From positions 1,046,650 through 1,110,649 of the forward strand of contig CM040104.1 of the NCBI GenBank assembly GCA_022496805.1: a stretch of DNA of 64,000 nt, written 5' to 3'. The position numbers and the translations under genes were made by a program. Positions 10,103 through 21,691 of this stretch are shown piece by piece. The notes under the pieces were generated by a model that was given only the letters and a program-made list of their open reading frames with translations, made no database searches and was not told where the DNA came from. The stretch's first letter is position 1. Every line of letters begins with the position of its first letter. This DNA is from Pohlia nutans. Taxonomy: Eukaryota > Streptophyta > Bryopsida > Bryales > Mniaceae.

Positions 10103-11034
10103 CAGTACAGTGGGAACCAGCAGATAAGGGGGAGCGTGAGAACGGGAGCAAGGAACGAGATAGGAGAACAGGGAACGCGATAGGGGAACAGGGGAATGTC
10201 CTTCTCAGGTGCTGTGACACTGCTACCATAGCCATCCCGCTTCCTCGCCAGTGCCATAGCCATCCCTGCAGATTTTGCAACTGTGGACTCACGTTGCTGG
10301 AGCTTCGGCTACCTGCGGAACGACAACATTGCTTCTGTTTGCAACACCAAGTCCTCGGCTCCTCGCTACCCACCTCCTGTCCTAGCTCGCTGGCTATGGC
10401 GCTCTCCGTCAGCTCGCTGGCTGTGTGCCCCTTCACTGTTCTCTTCGGTTCCACCTCTCTTCAGGTGTTATTATAGCACTTGCCAATTGATTGCTCCTCG
10501 CCTGTCGCTTCGCAAATTCATTCTTTCTTGCCACACAAGCTTCGACAGCCATCTCATAGGTTTCAGGATTCTTACGTTGAAGGCCCAATTCATAACTGCT
10601 TGGTTTGTAGAAAATGAGTTTCTTTTTCCGACACTGCATTATTGCCCAATTGTTAGGTCGTGATGCTGGTCGTCTGAATGAGGTTTGTCATGGTGTGGTT
10701 TTTGTTGAAGGTGTACCGGGGTAAGTCAAGGGTGACGTGCAATGGAGAGCTTGTGATGACCACTGGTGGCACTCAGAGTGAGTACGTGGTTAATATTCTC
10801 TCTACTTACTCGATAATTCAGAGAACAGAAACGAGATTTTGATTTACAGTTTCTATGGAGGAAAATGTGATGGAGATCAGCTGTTATGTTCACAACTCGC
10901 CCTCGCAGATGTAATTCAGTCGTTGTCAATGGAGAGGGTTTATGGTTTTAGGGTGACCAAGTGGTAGGGTTTGAATGTGTGTTCTTAAGGGCCCAATTTG
11001 AGTCCCTTCGTGACGAGTGATTGTGTGTCTGCAG
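10103..11034 (+). promoter_or_regulatory. Presumed FLN1 upstream region, first exon unresolved
   Basis: This lies between the Tc1 element and the first FLN1 exon I can support. It is more GC-rich than its surroundings at 10.1-10.5 kb. An ATG at 10396 opens MALSVSSLAVCPFTVLFGS up to a possible donor at 10465, which looks like a transit-peptide start. Its phase does not join the exon at 11035, so I do not accept it as the first exon. A 5' UTR, promoter and first intron probably lie here. Confidence 0.4.
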
Positions 11035-13594
11035 CAGAGGACTGTCATTCAGGATTCCGAGAACACGGAGAGAGGTACCAGTTTCGGCGATGAAGAGCAA
11101 GAGCGAACCTGCCGCTGTTACGAACGTCACCAAAGGTGAGCTGTCGATTCCTCTCCTTCCCAGCGCACTAGATTTTCGAAACTAACAAAGTGCATAATGG
11201 GAGCATTTTCTTCTCACCGCCATTGGATTTTGTACACAAGGTTTCTTTCTATTTATACCATGGAAGGTAACCTATCTTAGAAGCGACACCTTTCGTGATA
11301 CCACCATTTGACTGAGGGTGTGGGCAAGAAATTTAGATCAACGCAAGAGAGTTATAACGCAAGTCGTTTTGTAGACTCCAATAATATTCTACAGTTTTAT
11401 CGTTCCCAGACTCCAATAATTATCTACAGTTGTATCGTTCCGAACCTAATATTGACACTAAACTACCCCTTGGTTGGACACCCTTGAAGCTTCAACTTCC
11501 ATCGGTTGCTTCAAAGAACTCTCCAGCTTCTATTGTTTAGTTCTGGACAGGTTTGTAGACTGTGTACTTCCATTGTAGTGCTAATTCTAATTCTAGTTGT
11601 GCATTTCGGACGGTGTACTTACCTTAGGCTAAATGCGCGCAGGCAAGGCAAGCGCATCAACGACCAAGCGGACTACGAAGGAGAAGAAAGTCGTTGAAGA
11701 AGAAGGGCCCGGGGATGAGGATGAAGAGGGAGAGGAATTCGACTGGCCACCGTTGGTGTGTTGTTTCGGAGAGGCGCATTACGAGTTTCTTCCGACAGTG
11801 AGACCCTTTGAGAGACAGATGGACGAGGACATCTACTCCTCGTGGAAAGGCCTTCAATGGAGCCCTCCCGAATTCGCCCGTGCACCTGGAACCTCGCCTT
11901 CCAATGTAGCGATCGCCTTGGCACGGCTGGGTGGACGCGTCGTGTTTGTGGGAAAGGTGGCCAACGATGTTTTCGGAAACGAATTACTGATGACTCTCAA
12001 CGAAAATGGGGTTCAAACACGGGGTGTCAAAATAGGCGACTGCTATGGCACTGCCGTCTCACAGATGCGGCTCACTTGCGGCACCGGGTCAGGAGTTCAA
12101 ATGACATGCGAATCGCCCAGTGTGGAATCTACACTACAATCGGAGGACGTCGATCTTGACATTCTCAAGGAGGTACACCAACTGTGCATGAGGCCAGCTT
12201 CGTGAGCCTCTCAAGGACCAGGAAGCCCAATTTGGGTCTCATCTTTGTGTTTTTATTATTATTATGGTTCATATGAGGACTGTTTTCTCGTTGGAAGTGT
12301 ATTTATCTGACCAATGTTCTCCACTGAGTGTCTGGTGATGTAAAATTTGGCCCCATCGGAAATCGATTATTTTCATCAATCGAATTGGTCATTTGTAAAA
12401 TATTAGTTCGGAGAGGTTAACGGCCTGCTCCATGTTTGGTATGCAGGCTCGCATGTTCCATTTCACGTCCATCAGCCTCATGTACGAGCCACTGCGGTCG
12501 ACGCTGATGACCAGCTTGGAAACGGCGAGGAAAGGAGGCGCGGAAATTTTCTTCGACGTGAACCTGCCGCTGCCGTACTGGCAGTCCCGGGAGACCACGT
12601 GGAGCACGATCGAGAAAGCGTGGAAGAAGTCGACCATGATCGAAGTCACGAAGCAAGAGCTGGAGTTTCTGTTAGGCGAGGACATCTATGAGAAGAAACG
12701 ATTACGGCAGTCTGTGTACTTCTCCAAGTCCGTGGATGAGATGAAGCAAACGACCTCGGGAAGGGAGGAGTATCACTACATGCCCGAGGAGCTGGCGCAA
12801 GTGTGGCATAAGGATTTACGCATTCTCTTTGTCACGGACGGCACGTGGCGAATTCATTATTACACGCCATTTTTCCACGGGTCTGTGGCGGGAACGGAGG
12901 ATGTGCTGGTCACCCCGTTCAGTTGTGATAGAACTGGCTCTGGAGACGCCGTCATTGCTGGTACTGAACCTCTTCCATTCCCTCTTCACTTCATGGCCCC
13001 AACTGAATATCAGGAAGTAAGGCAGTCCTGGATTGATTTGGTCACGCTGCTCGTAACCCTTAAAGGACCAAGATTCCCCAATTGCGCTTCATGTTTGAGT
13101 AGGCCATAGGAAGACTTTCTTCTGTCCTATTTTATTTAATTTCTGACTTACACATGCAATGTTCTTCCCTAATTCCGGTGATATAAATTTCGGCCCCATC
13201 TGAACTGTATTTCTCACAGATCCATCGGATTGGTTCACTCCAAAACCATGAATGTTCCTTCAGGGGTGAAATGTACGCTAGTAGGAATCCCGGCCAATAA
13301 CAGTAGCAGTCAGTTACAGTTAGCATGGAATGAGAGTGTACAGTGCTCTTTTCTTTAGGGGATTTCTCACGCACGGTCCTTGTGGTATTTGCAGCTATTA
13401 TCCGAAAATTGACAACCCAGCCACAGCTTCTTCTTGACCAAGAGAAGTTAGACAAGGCATTGAGATTCGCAATTTGTGCTGGTATTGTATCACAGTGGAC
13501 GGTAGGGGCGATTCGGGGCTTTCCAACTGAAAGCGCCGCTCAAAATTTGACTGAACAAGTGTATCCACCCTCAATGGTTCTTTATACAATCTAG
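11035..13594 (+). CDS. FLN1: Fructokinase-like protein 1 (plastid, pfkB family), four exons visible
   Basis: Exons at 11035-11135, 11643-12172, 12447-12960 and 13395-13594 join in phase with GT-AG borders and give about 447 residues. The start is Arg/Ser-rich with a likely plastid cleavage site at VPVSA/MK, then an acidic linker, WPPLVCCFGEAHYEF, RAPGTSPSNVAIALARLGG, WKGLQWSPPEF, QELEFLLGEDIYEKK, FVTDGT, TEDVLVTPFSCDRTGSGDAV and RGFPTESAAQNL. These are FLN1 hallmarks. In Arabidopsis, FLN1 (PAP6) belongs to the plastid-encoded RNA polymerase complex and binds thioredoxin z; the Cys-Cys pair in VCCFG is retained. The pfkB base Asp in GSGD is kept, but the residue expected to be Gly after AVIA is Ala at the exon junction. 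The true first exon is not resolved. Introns at 12.2 and 13.0 kb hold MITE relics. Confidence 0.93.
12200..12420. mobile_element. Relic of a TTAA MITE in an FLN1 intron
   Basis: The stretch CAAGGACCAGGAAGCCC...TTTGGCCCCATCGG...CAATCGAATTGGTCATT aligns with the MITE class at 13057-13266, 41540-41768 and 45507-45736. Both termini and the TTAA sites have decayed. Confidence 0.6.
13057..13266. mobile_element. TTAA-type MITE in an FLN1 intron
   Basis: This copy of about 210 bp has CCCTTAAAGGACCAAG at the left and CTTCAGGGG at the right. Its flanks GTAA and TGAA are one substitution from TTAA. The interior (ATGCAATGTTCTT..., TCCGGTGATATAAA, TTCGGCCCCATCTGAA) matches the copies at 41.5 and 45.5 kb. 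Confidence 0.75.
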
Positions 13595-16015
13595 ATCGTA
13601 GTACTCGTCATTCTTTCCTTTCCAGCGTTCCCACTGTTCATCTTCACTCTTGCCTGCAAGCCTCCTTTCTGACTTTCCTGGAGCTTGGTTGCATGGTCTT
13701 CGAGCATGCCTTCGTCTTTTAAGTAGTTCTAAACCATTCAACATTGTAGAACAAACTTTCCTCTTTCTATCGGTATACGAAATGTCCCTTCCTAGAAGCT
13801 TCCAAATTATTCGTCTAAAGTCTTGTAAATATAAAAACAAACACTTTGGTTGAAAAAGGTAATTAGAGATTAAGTTCTATGTATTTAATAGTGTAAGGTT
13901 CTGAACATTGAAAGAAGAAGAGGGTGTCTGTCACCCTTTGAGATTGGCATGAATTAAGAATTTGTTCCAGTACCTAAACGCCCGGACTTTCTTTGCATCC
14001 GTGGTCAAACCGTGTTTAGTCGACCACTACTTACACCCAAAAGACCAATTTATTGAATTTGTCAAGCTATATACATTTGATGCATTATGATTTTCTTAAA
14101 AATTCTAAAAACAAATTGAAGCTATTGTGCATAAGGTTCTTGAGCACCAATAATGCTAACCTCCGAATCTCAAGCATTTGTTAGGGGATCGGAGCATCAC
14201 AAAGAATTTTCTCTAACTTGAGTGGATCAAGCGAAGAGGGTTCAAGAGTTGAATTATTGTATTACTAGTTTTTGTATAGTGTTGCTACAATGTAAAGGGT
14301 GTGGTCTAGCAAGATATAAAGAACGTTATGTGCACAATACAAAGATTTTGAACCAAATATATTAAATCAATTGCATTTATTATTATTTTTAAGTGTAGAT
14401 GTTGTAACTAGTTAACCCTTTACTACTCAGGGTACTATAGCTGGGTTCACCGGATTTTATTGGGTTTTTCCACTATGATTGATACTACCACAAATAGAAT
14501 GGATTAAACTAGAAAGTATAATTGCGTTCTCAAAATATAAAGATATTGCCAAAATTAATGAATCATCCAATGGTGAAAGTATATTTGAGAACAGCTTCAC
14601 TTATTTGATCCTATTGCACAAATGTAGTAAAGCCTTGTGCTTTATACAAAATTGAGTGCACTAGTGCCAACTATGAATGTAGGATATGTAGAACTCTCAC
14701 TTCTCGTTCTCTCTTGATCACCGGTTAAATTCCTGTACAAAAATGTGAATTACTTACGCACAAATACTTCAAATCTCAAAAAAATTAGAGGTGAAAGGTT
14801 ACTTGAAAATTTAGGTACTCTTAGTCGAACGATACTCAAAATAAGTTAGTCTACTATGCACAATCAAGCCTCGAAATTTTGATCACAACAAATTTTCTTC
14901 TCATTCAAATCATGCACATTCTTTACAACCTTCCTAAATTTTGTTCATATCTTGTGCATAAAAACTTTACATCACATATTTCTTTTTGGAGGTGAAAGAA
15001 GACTTGGCCTTCTAATTTTTCTCAATTAAAGACATTTCAAATTAAGATCATTTGCTATGTTCAATTGTACACCGAAATCTATTGAAAATATGGTGCGGTG
15101 AGAATTCACATGGGCTTGCAAGTTCTTATCCCATATCATTTGGGAGTGACTTGGAATGAATTTGATTACAAGTTCATCTCTTTATTCTCCACCAACTCAT
15201 GCTTGATTCTCCAAATAATATTAAGAAATGTGAAAAATGGTAATATTTCAACAATTCGGCTATTTCAAAAAACAAATTACATGAAATTCAGCAAAATTTA
15301 CTTATAATTTTCAAAAAAAAACTCTTCTTGGTTTTTTTGAATTATTTAAAGACGAAGTTGCTTGGAAGGTACAGTAATACAATTGATATCGTTTTCAAGG
15401 CCAACATGGCTTGGGCAAAAAGAAGCCAAAAGCAATTTATGGCAAAACATTTGAAACTTTATAAAACTTCCGAATATTGCCATGTTTATATTATACATTG
15501 TGTGGTTAGATTCGACAAATTTGGCAAGCAAACGATGAACTTAATTAGTTTTAGAGCCCTAGGGCTTTAGTCGCCTAGTTTCTAAATTTTTGGGAATTCA
15601 ACACTTTTTTCAAATTTTGGATGGATTGTATTAAAAATAACCAAAATTTAAGGCGATATTTAATAGTCCATGTCTTAGACTCAACAACAACACTAATTCA
15701 CACCACTTGGTTTACTCAAATATCTCTATTAAGCTAACCAAATCTAACCTAATTACTTTAATTTGTACCATAACTTGTAGAAACAAGATGACATGACAAG
15801 GAGATAGAAGGGGTGCTGCTAGAGATCTTACAAACGACCCATATTTTGTGATGATGGAGATGGACTCTCCACCCCAAGGATAGAAGAGGAATGGAGGCAG
15901 CAAAGCATCATCAGCGAAAAAGAGGAACAAAGCATCATCAGCAGAAAAGAGGGGCAAGTCAGCATCTAAGGAAAAGACTCCATTAGCACAGCATTTTTGG
16001 CTTAGATTTGAGGCG
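13595..16015. other. FLN1 3' flank and AT-rich spacer
   Basis: The first few hundred bases should include the FLN1 3' UTR, though I see no convincing AATAAA. The rest is AT-rich with no supported gene. GTTAACCCTTTACTAC at about 14411 resembles a TTAA MITE end, but I found no partner. Short ORFs at 15.1-15.6 kb lack recognisable motifs. Confidence 0.4.
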
Positions 16016-16635
16016 ATGGAGAAGCTAGCTATTGACGAAGGAGCACCGCAGAGCTTCGAACCAACCCCAATCCAGACCTTTGTGAAGAAATGCCTCTCAG
16101 AAAAAGAAGCAATAGAGCTCCTTATATCGGTATTCTCCTACCCTCATGTTGGTCAAACTTTTTTTCCACTAGTCTGCCCGGATGGCATAGAAGGGCAACA
16201 TTTCAATATAACCCAGAGCCTTTTATTTGACGTAGAAAGAGATCCAGATACTAGCCTTTCATATGACTATCATATAGCCATCTATTTCCAAAAACCAACC
16301 CGGCAATACAGTCATGAGGAGATCTTAGCATTAACGCAAGCACGATTGAGAGATATGAGAATCTCACTAGGGTTAAGATAGCAGAACCCATTGCAATCCT
16401 TTGCAAGAATGGCTTTGCAAGACATTGGTCTGGTACAATCAAGCTACACTTGAGGCACCCCGAGGTTGATGGCATAAACCTACTCAATGGTATTAGACCT
16501 TTTATCTTCACTTTGGATAACATTATGACAGTTGGGAAAGCTTGCAAAAGTTATAACACTATAGCTAGGAATAATATGCTCTCTGTAAAGATCAATAGTC
16601 TCTCTCTTGGGAATGTCACGGGCCACCACTACTAG
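16016..16635 (+). pseudogene. Frameshifted ORF of unknown function
   Basis: A first frame, 16016-16381 (121 codons, MEKLAIDEGAPQSFEPTPIQ...), stops after RDMRISLGLR. The next frame picks up without a stop from the same region: LTRVKIAEPIAILCKNGF, ARHWSGTIKLHL, DGINLLNGIRPFIF, NMLSVKINSLSLG. The two read like one protein of about 200 residues split by a frameshift near 16360. I do not recognise the family. The style and repeat-rich setting suggest a nucleic-acid-binding ORF of a retroelement, but no diagnostic motif supports that. A CACTA-type MITE starts at its end. Confidence 0.45.
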
Positions 16636-16775
16636 AAAAATTGTGACCGATTCAACAGATTTGTAACAGAAAAGTGTTGCGCACTTCTGTTAAATCGGTC
16701 GCGTTGAGGGGGACATCCTACAACAAGAATCTGTTGCGTGGCTCTGTTGAAACGGTCACTCCCTAGATCTTCAAC
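16627..16775. mobile_element. Small CACTA-type foldback element, right tip degenerate
   Basis: It begins CACTACTAGAAAAATTGTG, a classic CACTA terminus. Next to the tips, GTGACCGATTCAACAGA at the left is answered by TCTGTTGAAACGGTCAC at the right, giving an almost complete fold-back. The expected right tip has decayed to TCCCTAG, so no target duplication can be assigned. Confidence 0.65.
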
Positions 16776-17926
16776 ATGCCGTGTGGCACGCCAACTAAGC
16801 CATAACTTCAGCATAAAAATATGAGGTGGCACCGATCAAAATGGTGAGAAAATATTTCAGGACCCACTTTCTTTTATTACCTTTGTTCGCTTTTGATTTT
16901 TACAGTTATCTTTGTGATCATCCTCGCAGTTTACTGTCATAGCAATATGCATGAATTTTTACATAGGGGTTAATTCTAAATTTAGGGTCACCTACTTAAA
17001 GGTCAATTCCGTCTTCCTTCTTTTGAGGATGTACATCATGCGTGAGGGTGTTTTCAATTGGACGTGCAGTAAATCAGAACTGTAGCTTCATTAGCATTTT
17101 GAGCGTACTTGTCAGTATATGACTGGTCCAGTAAATAATTTTCTTTATTCACGGTAGTTTAGGAGATTCAATAGTACATGACATGCGATAATCTACACCC
17201 TACAAAGACTCTACAATCCACTGGATCAGGTGGAATTTAATAGACCCAATCACAGAAGCCCTAATAGCTGAATCTAAGCCGTAAACTCTCATACTCATCA
17301 ACGGGCTGCATTTAACATAAACTATGACGGGCCCACTATTGAGGTCTTCATAATTCAGGCCATCAATTCCATTTAGCCTGTTTTGGCTAGGACTTTCCTA
17401 TCTTACTGTCTGTGAATTCAAGGACGTTCCTACTGCCAAATTTTTGTTCTCCAGACTGCATATTCAGAGCTACTCCTTCATTCTATATCGGTGGTCGTTG
17501 GTTCTCTCTTGAACTTGGGCTTCGCAATGGTCGTCCATGTCTCCAGCACAGGACGTTTTCCGGATTTAATTTCGTAGCCTTTGTCCTTGTTTGATTTGGA
17601 ACCGCAGCCAATACAACCCACCAATATGGAACTATAAAGCATGGAAACTTACTTCGGTAATATATCTTCAGTGGAGAGTAGTCGACCTGTGCAGACAACG
17701 CTATGATTCTACGGCTACTGCATCCCATCCATCTTCATGAACACTCACACTTCAAAAGAGTCACAGCTCTCCGCCATGTATCTTTCTTTTTGCACCTGAC
17801 TTCCTAGCCCTACGGCATGTGCTGGCAAGTTGGACATACCCAAATTTTCAACACCATTATTCAATCAGTGCGCCTTGACATACACTTTGTAGAAGGTAGT
17901 ATGGTTCTACTGTTGTGTCATTGACA
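16776..17926. other. Spacer, no gene seen
   Basis: Mixed-composition sequence without a supported gene, RNA or named repeat. Confidence 0.4.
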
Positions 17927-17930
17927 TTAA

Positions 17931-18156
17931 CCCTTACACGTCCAATGGGGATAGTATATACATTGTCGTATAGTTAAGATTTTACTATCAATAAGAAACT
18001 CTAAATTGGGATCTTAATAGCTCACTAAAACCGCATTCATTAAAATTTTAACTTCTCTTTTGAACTCTAACGCATTAAAGGTATGGATTCATTCCAAATA
18101 CAACCAAAATACATTGTATTCTACTAGTCGCAACGGCACGTTCAGACCTTTAGGGG
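17931..18156. mobile_element. TTAA-flanked MITE, 226 bp
   Basis: TTAA lies on both sides (17927-17930 and 18157-18160). The left end is CCCTTACACGTCC and the right end is the reverse complement of CCCCTAAAGGTCTGAAC. It is an inverted relative of 53388-53613, which has the same length; the interiors match closely, including ATAGTTAAGATTTTACTATC and its counterpart. Confidence 0.87.
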
Positions 18157-18160
18157 TTAA

Positions 18161-18716
18161 CTACATTGAAATAATTATAACCTCCTGCACTGTTTACGGA
18201 TTTTTTGTGTCTTTTGTGTATGGGATACCTATACATAACAAAATTACAGAATACGGTATGCAATCATCTCATGCACAGTTTGGTTTTCATATGAAGGGTT
18301 AACACTTCTAGAGAGGGTTATACTTACCTCGTTAAATACTTTTCCTTCTCCACGCCCTCCAAATCCTGTGCATTTTGTAGTCCTCCTATACACGTCACCA
18401 ACACACAATTACAATCATTACATTCTTGAACCTTCAAACAATCATTAACTCAGATGCTTTAAAGATCCGTCCATTTACCTTTTGCACATCATACTAAAAG
18501 GTCCTTCCATCACAGAACATTTTGTAGTCTTCAACACGGGTTCTTTTTTGTTTCATCCACCTTAATTTCTAGAGTGAGTACTCATTTGTATTTGAATGGA
18601 CTATTGAATCAAATAAATAATTATAGAACACTATTGAATGTGAATGACAAGTGCTTTCAGTTCCCATGCACCATGGTTGATTGCTCTTGCTTAATGCAAC
18701 ATGTCTTTGTAGCTAC
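18161..18716. other. Spacer, no gene seen
   Basis: AT-rich sequence with no coding region or named repeat that I can support. Confidence 0.4.
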
Positions 18717-18789
18717 TGATGTGATGAGGAATATCCCAGATCATTTCATTCGTGGGATGTAATGATGTGGGATATTCCTCATTACATCA
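18717..18789. repeat. Hairpin with 22-bp arms
   Basis: The arm at 18717-18738 (TGATGTGATGAGG then AATATCCCA) pairs with 18768-18789 with one mismatch, around a 29-base loop. The size resembles a plant small-RNA precursor or a tiny foldback element. No flanking duplication is visible and no function is assigned. Confidence 0.7.
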
Positions 18790-18909
18790 GTCAAATAAAG
18801 GCAGCAGTAACCAAGGCTACTGAATCTTATGCACATTTCAATAATGTCGAAGAGAGACTGCCCTACGTATTATACAGAAGACTTCTTATACTGCAACTTC
18901 TATAGCAAT

Positions 18910-19790
18910 GACAAAGGGTCATAACTCTGTCCCTAATCACGCAACCATATAACATACGTTTGTCTCATGGCTTGCTGGCACAGTGATTGGGTAAAAATTC
19001 GTTTGTGCTATAGTGCCTTATATCCACAATTGACAACTACTGCCATTTTGTAGTGGTATGCTGGGAACTAGATGAAAAATGAAAAATCAAGCCACGGCTC
19101 TTCCAATGAATACTTGCCTGCATGAAGTTTACTTCTCACCATATGATTTAACTAGTGGGACATGTGCCGTTGAGCACGTTCAGCTCGGTTTGTCTCCTCG
19201 ACGGATTCCAGTGCGGAACGGTCGAGTGAGACAAAGTGTCTTGTATTGTATAATAGATGCTACTCCTTTTGGTTGACGACTGAACTCCGTCTGAACTGGT
19301 ACCACCTAAAAATGGTATGGCATCAGAAACAATTCACAGTAAGCATCCATAATGTCTATGAATATAAGGTAACCAATTATAAATAAAACTCTGGTATATG
19401 ATGCACAATCATTGATTACATCAGTGTCCCTGTAACACTTGAATGGCCTAGAAGCCTTTTCCGGCCGTACAGTATATTTGGTAATTGTTGGTATTTCATC
19501 AAAATGACAATGACCAAATACTTTTCAGTTCAAAGTTACATTAGTAATCGTGATAATATGCTTATAACAATATATCACAATTCATGTGTAAAACCACGAT
19601 TGAACAATTACAAGGCTACGTACGGGTTGTACAGAAGAATCCCAAGGGCCCATTAAGAGTTAAAACTAAAAAAACCTTCCTTACCCTGAGTAAGACATTA
19701 GATTTTCATGGACCACAGCAATCACCTTACTCTTGCACTCTCTCCATCAGTACGCCTCTTATCTCTCTCCTGTGTGACAAACCAATGATT
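18910..19790. repeat. Tandem duplication, copy 1
   Basis: This aligns with copy 2 at 19830-20600 through many shared blocks, such as GCCTTATATCCACA, CTGGATGAAGTTTACTT-like, GGCCGTA-AGTATATTT, CAATGACCAAATACTTTTCA and GTACGGGTTGT. The offset is about 820 bp in the distal part. About 90 extra bases lie in this copy around 19145-19270. The copies differ at roughly one base in five, so the duplication is old. No gene is recognised in it. Confidence 0.8.
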
Positions 19791-19829
19791 TAAGTTTAGA
19801 TTTGACACTTCCGTTGTGTACACACTCAC

Positions 19830-20600
19830 ATAAGTCCGTCTTTATTCACACAACTATATTACATATGTCTGTCTCATGTCCTGGTAGCAGAGTCACGTGG
19901 AAATAATACGCCTGTGGTATACTGCCTTATATCCACATTTTGCAAAAATCACCACTCTTGAGTGTTATGCTAGGAACTAGATTGTAAATTGATAATCAAG
20001 CCACGCCTGTTCCAATGAAAACTTGCCTGGATGAAGTTTACTTATCACCTCACTTCAGAAGATGTAATTCTACTCGGCCTTTGGTAGAGTACTGAAGTCC
20101 GTAGGAACTGCTACCACCTGCAATTCACATGTCATCACACATACTTCGCAATGAGCATCCCATATGTATATGAATAAATGTAAGCAATAATTCTATGGAC
20201 ATTGTGGTTTTAGTGTATATGATGCACACTTATTGAGTTCCTCACTGTCCCATTCACCCTTGAACGGCCCAAAAGCCCTTTGCGGCCGTATAGTATATTT
20301 TATAATTCCTCATATTCCATCAAGATAACAATGACCAAATACTTTTCAGTAGAAAGTTACATCAATAATGAAGATAATATGTTCATAACCATATATTTCT
20401 ATTCATTTATAAAATCACAATTACACAATTAGCACTCTAGGTACGGGTTGTGGAGAGTAATCCCAAGGGCCTATTCAGGGTAAAAATTAATAAATCTATC
20501 CTTAACCTCATTAAGAAATTAGATTTCAATGGACCACAGCAGTCAACCTACATCTGCAGGGTCTGTATCATGACGCCTGGTATATCTTTCATGTATGTGA
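19830..20600. repeat. Tandem duplication, copy 2
   Basis: Second copy of the block described for 18910-19790, in the same orientation. It lies beside the putative CACTA cargo region that begins at 21.7 kb and may be a subterminal repeat of that element, although no terminus was found. Confidence 0.8.
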
Positions 20601-21691
20601 AAACATTAAAATCTCAGAATTCACGCTTTCATTATTTACAGGGTCTCCACGTAAGTACACTTCACTTCAATTGTACTCAATTTCAACCAACCTGAATCTT
20701 CAAGGATGTCGTGGCTGCCTCTCACCTTATATCCAACACCATGGTCGAAAATACGTATTGTCCTATTCTTCCTGGATTTGCATGTCCCGTACAGAACAAT
20801 GCATTGTTTCTACTTACCTTCGACTTAGCCTGCCATAATATTAGTGATATAGTCATCAAAAACTCTATCAACTATTGCTCAGAATATGTAATTTGTATAT
20901 TACCCTCCTTCACATACCATTCTAAATCTTTAATTCCAACACTTCACGGTACCGGTTCCAGTAGACGCTCCAACGGTGCAATGGTCCACTACTTTCACAC
21001 ATATACTTATACAAACTGACATTAACTATTATACAGGCTTAATATGTACATTTTCAAAAAATATATATATTTATATACCGGAAATCCAAAGAAAACACAA
21101 TGTGCTTACTACGTAGAGCTTCCAAGAAAAATAGGGTCTGTCTCATCAATCACAAATATAGTTTTCCAGAAACATTGTACTTGGCTGCATACGTCAACAA
21201 GACATCCGTAAAATCCTTAAACCGTTCCCAGGTTCCCCAAAACATTAACACACTGATGTTTCAAAATACCTCATGAAAACAGTTATTCCTTTCTACATAT
21301 CATGCCCTCTAGAAAAAAGGTACATGCATAGACACGATTATCTTTCACTAAGCATGCTACATCCACGCTTTACAAACTTCATTTTCATCCTTCTCTCTCC
21401 ATCTCTGTTGTCCATCTTTAGAGCATTCGCCATGGCATGTCATTCTTCTACATACTCCGTCCATGAATCGACCCCACGCCCACATGTTCCTCACTGCAAC
21501 AACATTCCATACCCTTTACGGTTCCCATCACCTCCGACTCTAGACAGTGCATTCTACACTTTGCAAACATTATTTTACACACATTCTACAGTAATTGTTG
21601 TCCCCTTTGTAAAATGGAATAGGAAAGGATTTGCATACCTTTTCTGCAGTTGGACTTCTGTTTTTCCTAGAGCGGGGGTTCTCCTTTGGGT
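20601..21691. other. Spacer, no gene seen
   Basis: No supported gene. A 177-codon plus-strand ORF at 21273-21806 overlaps the minus-strand exon at 21.7-22.0 kb and has no domain; I treat it as a chance reading frame. Confidence 0.4.

Noticed and set aside
10033..10476. ORFs of 147 and 138 codons on both strands upstream of FLN1
   Set aside because: No domains; the overlapping frames reflect local GC content. The ATG at 10396 was considered as the FLN1 start but its splice phase does not join the next exon.
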